A stretch of 64,000 nucleotides of DNA from Marinomonas primoryensis (GTDB taxonomy: Bacteria > Pseudomonadota > Gammaproteobacteria > Pseudomonadales > Marinomonadaceae), in assembly GCF_013372285.1 (NCBI RefSeq), contig NZ_CP054301.1, positions 3,073,501 to 3,137,500 on the forward strand. Direction: 5' to 3'. Each line of letters opens with the position of its first letter. Position 1 is the first letter of the stretch. The notes beneath the pieces were generated by a model, which had not been told where the DNA came from, made no database searches, and saw nothing but the letters and a program-made list of their open reading frames with translations. The translations under genes and the position numbers were made by a program. Positions 29,212 through 38,472 of this stretch are shown piece by piece.

Positions 29212-29799
29212 CTACTCTCCTCCATCCAACAACGGACGTATGTGTTTTTCTACCGCCTCACGAGCACGAAAAATTCGTGAGCGAACCGTCCCAACTGGGC
29301 ATTCCATGATCAACGAAATATCTTCGTAACTCAGACCATCAAACTCTCGTAAGGTTAACGCGCTACGCAACTCTTCTGGCAAATGTTGAATGGCATAATT
29401 AATCGCGGCTTCAAGACGATCACTGTTTAACCTTGCTTCAGGCGTGTCTATATCCGCTAAGGCTTCATACATACTGAAGACCTCCTCATTATCCAGCTCA
29501 ACATCGGATTCTGGAGGACGACGAGAACGACTCACAAGGTAGTTTTTGGCCGTATTAACAGCAATTCGATACAACCAAGTATAAAAGGCACTTTCCCCTC
29601 GAAAACTGCCTATCGCTCGATACGCTTTAATAAAGCTTTCTTGAGCGACATCCAGTACTTCACTTCTATCTTGTACATAACGTCCAATTAAACCGATGAC
29701 CTTGTATTGATATTTGACAACTAACAGATCAAACGCCCGCTTGTCGCCCTGCTGTACTTTCTCAACTAACGCCTGATCGGAAGACGTTTCGTGCGGCAT
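29212..29799 (-). CDS. rpoE: Extracytoplasmic stress sigma factor RpoE/AlgU
   Basis: Sigma-E, 195 residues; directs RNA polymerase to envelope-stress promoters. Region 2 includes DVAQESFIKAYRAIGSFRGESAFYTWLYRIAVNTAKNYL near residue 55; region 4 is LREFDGLSYEDISLIMECPVGTVRSRIFRAREAVEK near 150. I start at the ATG at 29799 with GAGG five bases upstream; a GTG six bases earlier leaves no room for that site. First gene of rpoE-rseA-rseB-rseC-mucD, divergent from nadB, with a sigma-E-like promoter upstream. Confidence 0.96.
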   Translation of the reverse strand: MPHETSSDQALVEKVQQGDKRAFDLLVVKYQYKVIGLIGRYVQDRSEVLDVAQESFIKAYRAIGSFRGESAFYTWLYRIAVNTAKNYLVSRSRRPPESDVELDNEEVFSMYEALADIDTPEARLNSDRLEAAINYAIQHLPEELRSALTLREFDGLSYEDISLIMECPVGTVRSRIFRAREAVEKHIRPLLDGGE

Positions 29800-29850
29800 A
29801 GGCACCTCATACTAAAACCTTATTCATCTGCGCCCTTGCTTATTACAAGA

Positions 29851-29878
29851 GAAGACAACAATTAATCAAACGAGTTCC
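29851..29878 (-). promoter_or_regulatory. Putative sigma-E autoregulatory promoter of rpoE
   Basis: Read on the minus strand, GGAACTC at 29878-29872 is followed after 16 bases by TCTTC at 29855-29851. This resembles the sigma-E consensus GGAACTT-N16-TCTGA. It lies about 50 bases before the rpoE ATG, as expected if RpoE activates its own operon. Confidence 0.55.
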
Positions 29879-30030
29879 CATCTTGTTATGACCAAACTAG
29901 GATTTAGAGCAATAGAACCGCCCTAAATCATGAAGTATGGCGAATATTCAAAATACGACCTCAGAAAGTATTCACTATTTATTGCCAACAATAGTAACAT
30001 TAATTTTTTAGTCATAATTAGATCAATACA

Positions 30031-31626
30031 ATGAGTCGACACTATAAACACGACATCGTCATTATTGGCGCAGGGGCCGCAGGCCTAACGCTTGCTCTTG
30101 AGCTCGCGGATCATCATCGCGTGGCCATTTTGACAAAGGCAGATATCCGAGAAGGGTCAACCTTGTATGCTCAAGGTGGTGTCGCCGCTGTATTGTCTGA
30201 TAAAGACACTATTGAATCTCATATTAATGACACCATCGACGCTGGCGTTGAGCTTGGCGATCCAGACGCCATACGCTTTACCGTTGAGCATTCAAAAGAA
30301 AGTATTGATTGGCTTATCGATCAAGGTGTTCCATTCACTCGTTATGGTGAAAGCGAGGAATACCATCTAACCAAAGAAGGCGGACATAGCCACAGACGTA
30401 TTATTCACAGTGCCGATGCCACAGGACTGGCTATTTCCAAGACTCTCATCAAAAACGCCACCAATCACCCAAATATCGATTTTTATCCTAATCGAGTCGC
30501 CATCGATGTGGTGACAACTAAAAAACTAGGCATCGCAGGCCCAAATCGCGCAGTAGGCGTTTACGCACTCAACCTAGACGACGATGTTATCGAGGTCTTT
30601 CACGGTCACTTTGTTTCGCTCGCTTGCGGCGGCAGCAGTAAAGTTTACCTTTATACGAGTAATCCAGACACAGCGTCAGGCGACGGTATTGCCATGGCAT
30701 GGCGTGCAGGTTGTCGAGTGGCCAATATGGAATTTAATCAGTTCCATCCGACTTGCCTTTATGACGCAAAAGCCAAGACCTTTTTAATCTCTGAAGCCGT
30801 TCGTGGCGAAGGTGGCAAACTATTGCTGCCTGATGGCACTCGCTTTATGAGTAAGTTTGATAAAAGAGAAGAGCTCGCACCACGGGACATCGTTGCACGA
30901 GCGATCGATCATGAAATGAAACGCCTTGGCGTTCACCACGTTCTACTGGATATTTCTCATAAAGATCCAGAATTTATTAAAGAACATTTCCCAACCATTT
31001 ATAAACGCTGCCTGGAATATGGTCACGACATGACCAAAGGACCAATACCTGTTGTGCCGGCTGCGCATTACACCTGCGGTGGCGTGGTCGTCAACCGACA
31101 CAGTGCAACCGACATTGAAAACCTTTATGCCATCGGTGAAACCGCTTATACAGGACTTCATGGCGCCAACCGCCTAGCAAGCAACTCGCTACTGGAATGT
31201 ATTGTTTTTGCACGCTCCGCCGCTCATCACATTTCTGAAAACCGCTTGTCCGCAAGTGACATTATGATTCCTGATTGGGATGAAAGTAAGGTAACAAATT
31301 CAGATGAAGACGTGGTTATCACCCATAACTGGCAAGAGCTACGACGCTTTATGTGGGATTACGTGGGCATTGTCAGAACCGACAAACGACTGCTTAGAGC
31401 GAAACATCGAGTCGATTTATTACTGTCTGAAATCCAAGAATTTTATGCTAATTACAAAATCTCAAATGACTTATTAGAACTACGTAACTTAGCCATGGTG
31501 GCAGATTTAATAATACGCTCGGCCATGTCTCGAAAAGAAAGCCGCGGCCTGCATTTCACGCTAGATTATCCGAACAAGCAGACCACTAGTTCACCAACAA
31601 TATTAACGCCTCAAAATACAGACTAG
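30031..31626 (+). CDS. nadB: L-aspartate oxidase
   Basis: FAD enzyme making iminoaspartate for NAD synthesis. It has 531 residues, full length. The N-terminal dinucleotide fold is IVIIGAGAAGLTLALELA near residue 10; SLACGGSSKVYLYTSNP, RLGVHHVLLDIS, AHYTCGGVVVN and GLHGANRLASNSLLECIVFA follow in the usual order, with the active-site Arg in FLISEAVRGEGG. It is divergent from rpoE and convergent with the ygfX gene, overlapping its stop by four bases. Ordering nadB next to rpoE and sdhE is common in gammaproteobacteria. Confidence 0.95.
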   Translation: MSRHYKHDIVIIGAGAAGLTLALELADHHRVAILTKADIREGSTLYAQGGVAAVLSDKDTIESHINDTIDAGVELGDPDAIRFTVEHSKESIDWLIDQGVPFTRYGESEEYHLTKEGGHSHRRIIHSADATGLAISKTLIKNATNHPNIDFYPNRVAIDVVTTKKLGIAGPNRAVGVYALNLDDDVIEVFHGHFVSLACGGSSKVYLYTSNPDTASGDGIAMAWRAGCRVANMEFNQFHPTCLYDAKAKTFLISEAVRGEGGKLLLPDGTRFMSKFDKREELAPRDIVARAIDHEMKRLGVHHVLLDISHKDPEFIKEHFPTIYKRCLEYGHDMTKGPIPVVPAAHYTCGGVVVNRHSATDIENLYAIGETAYTGLHGANRLASNSLLECIVFARSAAHHISENRLSASDIMIPDWDESKVTNSDEDVVITHNWQELRRFMWDYVGIVRTDKRLLRAKHRVDLLLSEIQEFYANYKISNDLLELRNLAMVADLIIRSAMSRKESRGLHFTLDYPNKQTTSSPTILTPQNTD

Positions 31627-32087
31627 GTCGCCTGCCGCCTATCCATCCGCTTTTTAAACGCCTCGCTGCGGCGCAACAAAATTTGTTGTGCTGCGAAAGA
31701 ACGTAGTATTCGATATTGCACTTTTGTCACACTATCGCGGTAAATCACTCGATAAACAGGCCAAAATCGATCCGAAAAAAACTGAGACCGATCCACTTTA
31801 GCGATCAACTGAACATCATTTGATCGTATAAAAAGCAACCTTTTACAACGTCCACGCTCAAGCAAAAATACACCTTGCTCATCGATCCCAATTTGATGAG
31901 ACGACTGGCGCACAACTCGAAACAAAAATAGCACGCCAAATAAACCGGCAAGAATATAAAATAAAGCACGCCAAAAAACAGGCATCCAATAGAGATGAAA
32001 TAGAGCGGCATAAACTGAGGCAATGACAAACCACAACGCGATGCCGATCCATGAACATTTAAGCTCAGTAGCTTTTAGGCTGAACAC
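31623..32087 (-). CDS. ygfX: YgfX/CptA-family membrane protein
   Basis: A 154-residue protein with two adjacent membrane helices near residues 15-55 and a basic soluble tail. This matches the YgfX family, first described as the toxin of the CptAB pair and paired in genomes with SdhE; the toxin role is disputed. The start is a GTG at 32087 overlapping the sdhE end by 23 bases, so expression is coupled to sdhE. The stop overlaps nadB on the other strand by four bases. Family call rests on fold and position, as the sequence is variable. Confidence 0.75.
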   Translation of the reverse strand: MFSLKATELKCSWIGIALWFVIASVYAALFHLYWMPVFWRALFYILAGLFGVLFLFRVVRQSSHQIGIDEQGVFLLERGRCKRLLFIRSNDVQLIAKVDRSQFFSDRFWPVYRVIYRDSVTKVQYRILRSFAAQQILLRRSEAFKKRMDRRQAT

Positions 32088-32334
32088 GAGTCACTATAAT
32101 ATTGACAATACGAGCAAGGTCCGAATCTTCTGGCTTTTCTTTTTGCATAAACCAAGGGAAAAGCTCTTGGTCTTCACATTCAATCAGCTTATGAAAACGC
32201 TGCTTATCTTCCTCTTCAAGCGTCAAATAGACTTCATCAAGAAACGGTTCTAGAAGGATATCCAGCTCCAACATACCACGACGGCATTGCCATTTCAGAC
32301 GCTTAAAGCTCAATGAATCCGATGTTTCACTCAT
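32065..32334 (-). CDS. sdhE: FAD assembly factor SdhE
   Basis: Small protein of 89 residues that helps attach FAD to succinate dehydrogenase and fumarate reductase flavoprotein subunits. The invariant RRGMLELD motif is at about residues 17-24, and the C-terminal part has the acidic PWFMQKEKPEDSDL. I start at the ATG at 32334 because AAGG lies seven bases upstream; an earlier ATG at 32373 adds 13 unconserved residues. Formerly called the antitoxin CptB. Coupled to ygfX downstream. Confidence 0.92.
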   Translation of the reverse strand: MSETSDSLSFKRLKWQCRRGMLELDILLEPFLDEVYLTLEEEDKQRFHKLIECEDQELFPWFMQKEKPEDSDLARIVNIIVTRVQPKSY

Positions 32335-32660
32335 GTCGTTACCTTTTGAATAGAATCTCATCATTATAGCCATCTAAATAAAAGAAACGAAAACAGCTTA
32401 AGACAATTTACTGATATTTGTCACATAAATCCTTATTAGACAAAGACATACCGCTCGGGGAATAGAAATAAAGAAGTATTATATTGACTCATTATTCATC
32501 AAGAATAGGAAAATGGAACAGAATAGTACTAGTATTAGCTATTTACGTATTAACGCGTCAATTATGACATGGCCTATATTAATATTGTTCCTTGATAAAA
32601 AATTATCTGGAAATTAGGTACTACTATAAAAACAAAGAAACTCCAACACGGGGAAAACCT
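32335..32660. other. Intergenic region between sdhE and the polyol operon
   Basis: About 325 AT-rich bases with no supported gene. It must hold the divergent promoters of sdhE (leftward) and the polyol operon (rightward), including any AraC-activator site, but I could not settle on a convincing promoter or operator pair. It also marks the left edge of the block between sdhE and ygfZ. Confidence 0.5.
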
Positions 32661-33980
32661 ATGAAACGCTTTACCAAAAAAACCCTAGCGTACGCAGTAT
32701 CTATTACTGCAGCTATGTCAGCCGCTAGCACCTTCGCAGAAACTCAAATCACCGTAGCCACCGTTAATAACGGCCACATGATCGAAATGCAAAAATTCAC
32801 ACCAGAATTTGAAAAAGCCAACCCAGGAATTAAAGTAAAATGGGTGACTATGGAAGAAGGTGTATTACGCCAGAACGTCACTCAAGACATTGCTAATAAA
32901 AGTGGTCTTTATGATGTAATGACAATCGGTATGTACGAAGCGCCTATCTGGGGCGAGCGTGGTTGGTTGCAACCGGTAGACACTAGCGGTAGTTACGATG
33001 CTAAAGACATTCTGCCATCTATCCGTGGCGGTTTATCTTACGAAGGCACTATGTACGCAGCACCATTCTACGGCGAAAGCTCAATGGTTATGTATCGTAA
33101 AGACCTTGTAAAGGCCGCTGGAATGGAAATCAATGACCGTGATAGCTGGGAACACATTCGTGATGTAGCCGCTGCCGTCAATGATCCAAGTAAAGGCATT
33201 TACGGTATTTGCTTACGTGGTAAAGCTGGCTGGGGCGACAACATGGCATTTATGACAGCCATGGCTAACTCCTTTGGTGCGCGTTGGTTCGATGAAAATT
33301 GGAAGCCTCAACTAGAAACAAAAGAATGGAAAGAAGCGGTTACTTTCTATGTTGATTTGCTAACGAAATACGGCCCTCCAGGTTCAAGCAGCAACAGCTT
33401 CAACGAAAGCTTAGCCTTGTTCAATGAAGGCAAATGCGGCATGTGGATTGATGCCACGATCGCTGCGTCTTTCGTAACGGATCCTAAGCAAAGCAAAGTC
33501 GCTGATCAAGTTGGTTTCGCTCAATCCCCTATCGCTGTAACAGAAAAAGGCGCGAACTGGCTTTGGGCATGGTCACTTGGCATTCCAGCCGCAACGAAAA
33601 ACGCCGATGCGGCACAGAAATTTGTTCGTTGGGCAACGTCTAAAGAGTATATCCAGCTTGTTGGTAAAACGAACGGCTGGGCTGCAGTACCTACAGGTAC
33701 ACGAGCAAGTACTTATGCTAACCCTAAGTTCCAAAAAGCGGCCGTTTTTGCTGAAGCAGAGCTAAAAGCAATTAATTCTGCTGATCCGACAGATAGCACA
33801 CTAAAACCATCTCCATATGTTGGTGTTCAGTTTGCTGCTATTCCTGAGTTCCAAGCAATTGGGACAACGGCTGGTCAAATGATTTCAGGCGCCCTCGCTG
33901 GATCTATGACTGTAGATGAAGCTTTGAAAATAGCTAATAAAGCAGCAGATCGTCAAATGCGTCAAGCGGGTTATTACTAG
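32661..33980 (+). CDS. Polyol/sugar ABC transporter substrate-binding protein (MtlE/SmoE-like)
   Basis: Periplasmic binding protein of 439 residues for a CUT1-type importer. Residues 1-25 form a signal peptide with cleavage near TFAET. The body (ITVATVNNGHMIEMQKFTPEFEK and YGESSMVMYRKDL) resembles sorbitol/mannitol binders of the SmoE/MtlE group. I start at the ATG at 32661, preceded by GGGGAAAA; a reading to 32592 lacks a signal peptide. First gene of binding protein-permease-permease-ATPase-dehydrogenase. A hairpin lies just after its stop. Confidence 0.88.
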   Translation: MKRFTKKTLAYAVSITAAMSAASTFAETQITVATVNNGHMIEMQKFTPEFEKANPGIKVKWVTMEEGVLRQNVTQDIANKSGLYDVMTIGMYEAPIWGERGWLQPVDTSGSYDAKDILPSIRGGLSYEGTMYAAPFYGESSMVMYRKDLVKAAGMEINDRDSWEHIRDVAAAVNDPSKGIYGICLRGKAGWGDNMAFMTAMANSFGARWFDENWKPQLETKEWKEAVTFYVDLLTKYGPPGSSSNSFNESLALFNEGKCGMWIDATIAASFVTDPKQSKVADQVGFAQSPIAVTEKGANWLWAWSLGIPAATKNADAAQKFVRWATSKEYIQLVGKTNGWAAVPTGTRASTYANPKFQKAAVFAEAELKAINSADPTDSTLKPSPYVGVQFAAIPEFQAIGTTAGQMISGALAGSMTVDEALKIANKAADRQMRQAGYY

Positions 33981-33994
33981 CCTCAACTGACAGA

Positions 33995-34018
33995 GAAATA
34001 GGGCTTACGCCCTATTTC
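33995..34018 (+). promoter_or_regulatory. Intercistronic hairpin after the polyol-binding protein gene
   Basis: GAAATAGGGC pairs perfectly with GCCCTATTTC around a TTAC loop, followed by TTATTTC. It probably acts as a partial terminator or mRNA stabiliser, giving more binding protein than permease. That role is inferred. Confidence 0.65.
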
Positions 34019-34078
34019 TTATTTCTAATTCTCCCCCTCTAAGGAGAATATCCCTGCTTATAATAAGAGACACATAAC

Positions 34079-34939
34079 ATGAAGCGCTCAATCACTCGCT
34101 TATTAATGGCGCCGTCAGTCATCCTACTGTTGGTTTGGATGGTCATACCTTTGTCCATGACCATTTACTTTTCCACCATACGCTACAACTTATTGTACCC
34201 AGGTCGGAATAACTTCGTCGGTTTGCAGAACTTTGAGTTCTTTATCACCGATCCTGGTTTTATTCCTGCGGTAGCCAATACATTGATACTGCTACTGTCA
34301 GTACTCATCATCACCGTTGTATTAGGCGTCATATTATCCGCCTTGATTGATAAACCTTTCTTCGGACAGGGCATCGTGCGTGTATTGTTAATTTCTCCTT
34401 TCTTTATCATGCCAACGGTTAATGCCTTAATCTGGAAAAACATGATGATGAATCCGGTTTACGGCATTTTTGCTTGGATATCACAGTCATTGGGGTTTGA
34501 ACCTATCGACTGGCTATCTTCGTACCCTCTAATGTCCGTTATTATCATGGTGAGCTGGCAATGGCTTCCCTTTGCTATTCTGGTTTTTGTGACAGCGCTA
34601 CAGTCCCAAGACACCGAACAGAAAGAAGCGGCTCAAATGGATGGCGCAACAGGCTTGCACATATTCCGATACCTAACTATCCCACACCTAGCACGCCCTA
34701 TTGCGGTTGTGATCATGATAGAAACTATTTTTCTACTGGCCGTTTTTGCCGAGATTTTTGTTTCTACTGGCGGTGGCCCAGGATATGACAGCACAAACTT
34801 AGCCTACTTAATTTATAACCAAGCCCTTCTTCAATATGACGTTGGTGTGGCTTCTGCTGGTGGTTTGTTTGCAGTATTGCTTGCCAATATCGTCGCCTTT
34901 TTCTTAATTCGTGCCGTTGGCAAAAACCTAACGGTGTGA
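34079..34939 (+). CDS. Polyol ABC transporter permease (MtlF/SmoF-like)
   Basis: Inner-membrane permease of 286 residues in the MalF-like class, with about six membrane helices and the EAA loop (EQKEAAQMDGATGLHIFRYLTIPHL near residue 180) that contacts the ATPase. It follows the binding-protein gene after a 98-base gap holding a hairpin, and precedes the second permease by ten bases. The substrate is judged from the operon as a hexitol or pentitol; the permease itself does not tell. Confidence 0.9.
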   Translation: MKRSITRLLMAPSVILLLVWMVIPLSMTIYFSTIRYNLLYPGRNNFVGLQNFEFFITDPGFIPAVANTLILLLSVLIITVVLGVILSALIDKPFFGQGIVRVLLISPFFIMPTVNALIWKNMMMNPVYGIFAWISQSLGFEPIDWLSSYPLMSVIIMVSWQWLPFAILVFVTALQSQDTEQKEAAQMDGATGLHIFRYLTIPHLARPIAVVIMIETIFLLAVFAEIFVSTGGGPGYDSTNLAYLIYNQALLQYDVGVASAGGLFAVLLANIVAFFLIRAVGKNLTV

Positions 34940-34949
34940 GGTAAATACG

Positions 34950-35780
34950 ATGACTCTTAATCAACAACGTAAACTCAAAACCATTATGACTGGCCTATTA
35001 GCATGGACGGTTGCACTGGTGTTATTTTTCCCCATCTTTTGGATGTTTATCACCTCGTTCAAAACAGAGTTACAGGCAATTTCAATCCCGCCTAAACTGT
35101 TTTTTGAACCCACGCTGGATAACTTCAGAATTGTTCAGGAACGAAGTGACTATATTCATCATGCATGGAATTCCGTCGTCACCTCCTTTGGTGCGACGAT
35201 TCTTGCACTGATAATCGCCATTCCAGCGGCTTACTCGATGGCATTTTTTCCAGGCAAACGTACTAAAGACATTTTGCTATGGATGCTTTCAACCAAAATG
35301 CTTCCAGCGGTTGGTGTATTAGTCCCTATTTACATTCTATGCAGAGATTATGGATTACTCGATTCTCGTCTTGCTTTGATCATTATTTTTACATTAATGA
35401 ACTTGCCTATTGTGGTATGGATGCTTTTTTCCTACTTCAAAGATTTACCAAAAGAAATTCTAGAAGCCGCAAGAATGGACGGAGCTACACCTTGGGACGA
35501 AGTTGTTAAAGTGGTTTTACCGCTTTCTGTTGGCGCCATTTCATCAACAGCACTTTTGTCTATCGTTCTTTGTTGGAACGAAGCATTTTGGTCACTTAAT
35601 TTAACCGCGTCGGAAGCCGCACCGCTAACCGCAATGATTGCTTCGTACTCAAGCCCTGAAGGCTTATTTTGGGCAAAACTGTCTGCTGCATCGACATTAG
35701 CGTGTGCTCCAATCGTCATTTTTGGTTGGTTCTGTCAAAAACAATTGGTTCAAGGCCTTACATTCGGCGCCGTAAAATAA
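34950..35780 (+). CDS. Polyol ABC transporter permease (MtlG/SmoG-like)
   Basis: Second permease of the pore, 276 residues, MalG-like class. A first helix near residues 12-33 is followed by further membrane segments and the EAA loop KEILEAARMDGATPWDEVVKVVLPL near residue 170. The ATG has GAGG upstream and lies ten bases from the partner gene, 18 bases before the ATPase gene. All transporter parts are intact. Confidence 0.9.
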   Translation: MTLNQQRKLKTIMTGLLAWTVALVLFFPIFWMFITSFKTELQAISIPPKLFFEPTLDNFRIVQERSDYIHHAWNSVVTSFGATILALIIAIPAAYSMAFFPGKRTKDILLWMLSTKMLPAVGVLVPIYILCRDYGLLDSRLALIIIFTLMNLPIVVWMLFSYFKDLPKEILEAARMDGATPWDEVVKVVLPLSVGAISSTALLSIVLCWNEAFWSLNLTASEAAPLTAMIASYSSPEGLFWAKLSAASTLACAPIVIFGWFCQKQLVQGLTFGAVK

Positions 35781-35798
35781 TTATTAGGAAGCGTTCAC

Positions 35799-36893
35799 AT
35801 GACATATTTAAAGATTACAGATTTACAAAAACATTACGACAGCTACCACGCACTTCGAGGTATCAATCTATCCATTACCGAAGGTGAATTCGTGGTCTTT
35901 GTTGGGCCATCTGGTTGTGGTAAATCGACTCTATTGCGTACTATCGCAGGTCTTGAATCCAGTAATGGCGGAAGTATTGAACTAGACGGCCGAGACATTA
36001 CCGAACTGGCTTCTTCAAAACGTGATTTGGCAATGGTGTTCCAATCCTACGCGCTATACCCACACATGACGGTGGCGGATAACCTGTCGTTTGCGCTTCG
36101 CCTTGCGAAAATACCAAATAATGAAATTCAAGAAAAAGTACGTTCTGTTTCTGCCTCGTTGCAGCTTGATCCACTACTTGAACGTAAGCCAAAAGAATTG
36201 TCAGGCGGACAACGCCAACGTGTGGCGATTGGTCGTGCCATAGTTCGTCAACCAAAAGTATTCTTATTTGACGAACCACTGTCCAACTTAGACGCTGCGC
36301 TTAGGGTTCAAATGCGCTTGGAGCTTGCTCGTCTTCACAAAAAACTGGGCACGACTATGGTTTATGTAACCCATGACCAAGTAGAAGCCATGACGCTAGC
36401 GGATCGTGTAGTTATCTTAAATGCAGGTCAAATAGAACAAGTCGGCACGCCGCTTGAACTTTATCGCAAGCCAAACAGCCGTTTTGTTGCCGAGTTCATT
36501 GGCACTCCAAAAATGAACCTGATACCTGCTGATAAAATCACGCATAAAGAAAATGAATTAGTCTTTGACCTATTTGGCCACACCATCCACTTCCCTGCGA
36601 ATCGCATAAAAGGCGCACAGCCTGATTTCGCTATTGTGGGTATTCGCCCTGAGCATTTGAGCTTGGTAGCAGAAGGCGGAGACCTGACTGGTCGGATTGA
36701 ATTAGTTGAGCACTTAGGCTCAGAAGCTTATGCCCACATTCAATTGCTTAACGATCAGACCATTATTGTGAAAACCGGTGCACGCACCGAACTTAAAGAC
36801 GGCCAAGAAGTTAGCATCAAAGTGGATGTACAGGAGATCATTCTGTTCAACGATAAAGATCAAGTGATTTCTGTGATTCCAGAGGAAGCGTAA
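35799..36893 (+). CDS. Polyol ABC transporter ATPase (MtlK/SmoK/MalK-like)
   Basis: CUT1-type ATPase of 364 residues. Walker A GPSGCGKST at about residues 38-46, signature LSGGQRQRVAIGRA near 135, Walker B VFLFDEPLSNLD near 155, and the switch His in YVTHDQVEAMTLADR. The C-terminal third is the TOBE-type regulatory domain (FAIVGIRPEHLSL), which in MalK relatives receives regulatory input. One base separates its stop from the dehydrogenase ATG, so transport and first oxidation are made together. Confidence 0.94.
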   Translation: MTYLKITDLQKHYDSYHALRGINLSITEGEFVVFVGPSGCGKSTLLRTIAGLESSNGGSIELDGRDITELASSKRDLAMVFQSYALYPHMTVADNLSFALRLAKIPNNEIQEKVRSVSASLQLDPLLERKPKELSGGQRQRVAIGRAIVRQPKVFLFDEPLSNLDAALRVQMRLELARLHKKLGTTMVYVTHDQVEAMTLADRVVILNAGQIEQVGTPLELYRKPNSRFVAEFIGTPKMNLIPADKITHKENELVFDLFGHTIHFPANRIKGAQPDFAIVGIRPEHLSLVAEGGDLTGRIELVEHLGSEAYAHIQLLNDQTIIVKTGARTELKDGQEVSIKVDVQEIILFNDKDQVISVIPEEA

Positions 36894-36894
36894 C

Positions 36895-38325
36895 ATGTCA
36901 AACCACCTGCAAGCTTCGCTCAATAAAGAACAGCTTTCTGTTCAAGAGTACCAAAAAGAAGCCATTCAAGCTGGCGTATTACATTTAGGCGTGGGCGCTT
37001 TTCATCGCGCTCACCAAGCCGTGTATTTTGACCGACTATTAGCCCATGGCAATGAGCAAAACTGGGGGATCATTGGCGTCAATATACGCCCACAAGATAG
37101 CCAAGTATTTGCTCGTTTCATCGAGCAAAAAGGCGAATATGTCTTAAAAACTATGGCGGCCGATGGTGCCACCAAGTACGAGCACATTCGTTCTATTGTT
37201 CAGCAAATCGATGGCGCGCAAGCGCCACTAGATGTCGACGCAGCCTTAGCCAATGCAAACATTCAGCTTGTGACATCAACCGTAACCGAAGGGGGCTATT
37301 ACCTTGATGAAAATCGAGTTTTAATGCTTGAACATCCAGCCATTAAAGCCGACGTCGATGGGGCGAGAAACACCCTTTATGCCTTCCTATATGCCGGTCT
37401 AAAAAAGCGTAGCGAAACGTCAAAGGCTAAAATCACCTTATTATGTTGTGATAACCTTCGTCATAATGGTGAATTGTTAGAAGCCGGACTGATGCAATTT
37501 ATTGCCGCCAAACAAGACCCAGCATTGGCTGATTGGATTAAGGAAAACGTTTCTTTCCCTTGCTCTATGGTCGATCGCATCACGCCTAAACCAAGCCAAA
37601 AGCATGTTGATGATGTGCAAACTCGCTTTGGTGTTGACGATGAAATGACCGTCATGGGTGAAGATTTCATCCAGTGGGTTATCGAAGACAATTTTGCTGG
37701 CAAAAAACCTTCCCTGGATCTAGTCGGCGCTCAATTCGTCAACAACGTTGTGCCGTTTGAAGAAGCCAAGATTCGTATATTGAATGCGGGGCACACTTGT
37801 GTCACGTATCAAGCGGCCTTAAAAGGCTTAACGTATTTTGATGAAGCGATGCGCGATAACGAATTAAACCAGTACTTTACAGACTTTATTCTGCAGGATT
37901 CGATTCCAGCCATTGGTGATTCTGTGGTGGACCTTCCCGCTTATTTCAACATAATCGCTCAGCGTTTCAGCAATGCCAATATTGGCGATACGGTTGAGCG
38001 AATATGCACAGATGGCTACGCAAAGTTTCCAATTTTTATCTTTCCAACATTGGAAGGTAATTATCGAAAAGGCCGCACTCCAATCAAGACAATTCAAGGG
38101 ATTGCCAGTTGGTTTGCATTTATTCAACTCACCAATGAGGGTAAAATTAAAACGCCTTATCATGAGCCGAATAAAGCCGCACTTGCTTCTTTTAGTAATG
38201 ACGCAACAGGCATTCAAGCCTTTGCAAACGATCGTTTTTTATGGGGCAGTATACCCACTGATTTTCCTGATTTTGTAGAGCAACTTACACAAGCAATTCA
38301 GGCTAGTATGGAAAAATATGCATAG
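36895..38325 (+). CDS. Mannitol 2-dehydrogenase/D-arabitol 4-dehydrogenase family protein
   Basis: Long-chain polyol dehydrogenase of 476 residues, using NAD to oxidise a polyol to its ketose. The Rossmann part (GVLHLGVGAFHRAHQAVYFD near residue 30) and the catalytic K-x4-N-x2-H motif (KIRILNAGHTCVTY near 300) are both present. Family members act on mannitol (to fructose), D-arabitol (to D-xylulose) or related polyols. The xylulokinase nearby and the absence of a fructokinase favour a role with D-arabitol as well as, or instead of, mannitol; this is inference. Confidence 0.9.
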   Translation: MSNHLQASLNKEQLSVQEYQKEAIQAGVLHLGVGAFHRAHQAVYFDRLLAHGNEQNWGIIGVNIRPQDSQVFARFIEQKGEYVLKTMAADGATKYEHIRSIVQQIDGAQAPLDVDAALANANIQLVTSTVTEGGYYLDENRVLMLEHPAIKADVDGARNTLYAFLYAGLKKRSETSKAKITLLCCDNLRHNGELLEAGLMQFIAAKQDPALADWIKENVSFPCSMVDRITPKPSQKHVDDVQTRFGVDDEMTVMGEDFIQWVIEDNFAGKKPSLDLVGAQFVNNVVPFEEAKIRILNAGHTCVTYQAALKGLTYFDEAMRDNELNQYFTDFILQDSIPAIGDSVVDLPAYFNIIAQRFSNANIGDTVERICTDGYAKFPIFIFPTLEGNYRKGRTPIKTIQGIASWFAFIQLTNEGKIKTPYHEPNKAALASFSNDATGIQAFANDRFLWGSIPTDFPDFVEQLTQAIQASMEKYA

Positions 38326-38472
38326 ATAACGGCAACCTATCCCAAGAAATAAAGGTGATTCAGTCAGTTTGACCATTATTTCTTGAGGATGTTTTATTAT
38401 TAATAATAAAAAGAAAGTGGCAAGATAACGTAGACACGATCAAACAAAATCTACCCTTATATCTGAGCTTCC

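Noticed and set aside
31623..32334. ygfX/sdhE as a toxin-antitoxin system
   Set aside because: SdhE has a settled role in flavin attachment and the toxin role of YgfX is disputed; the position is core chromosome, not mobile.
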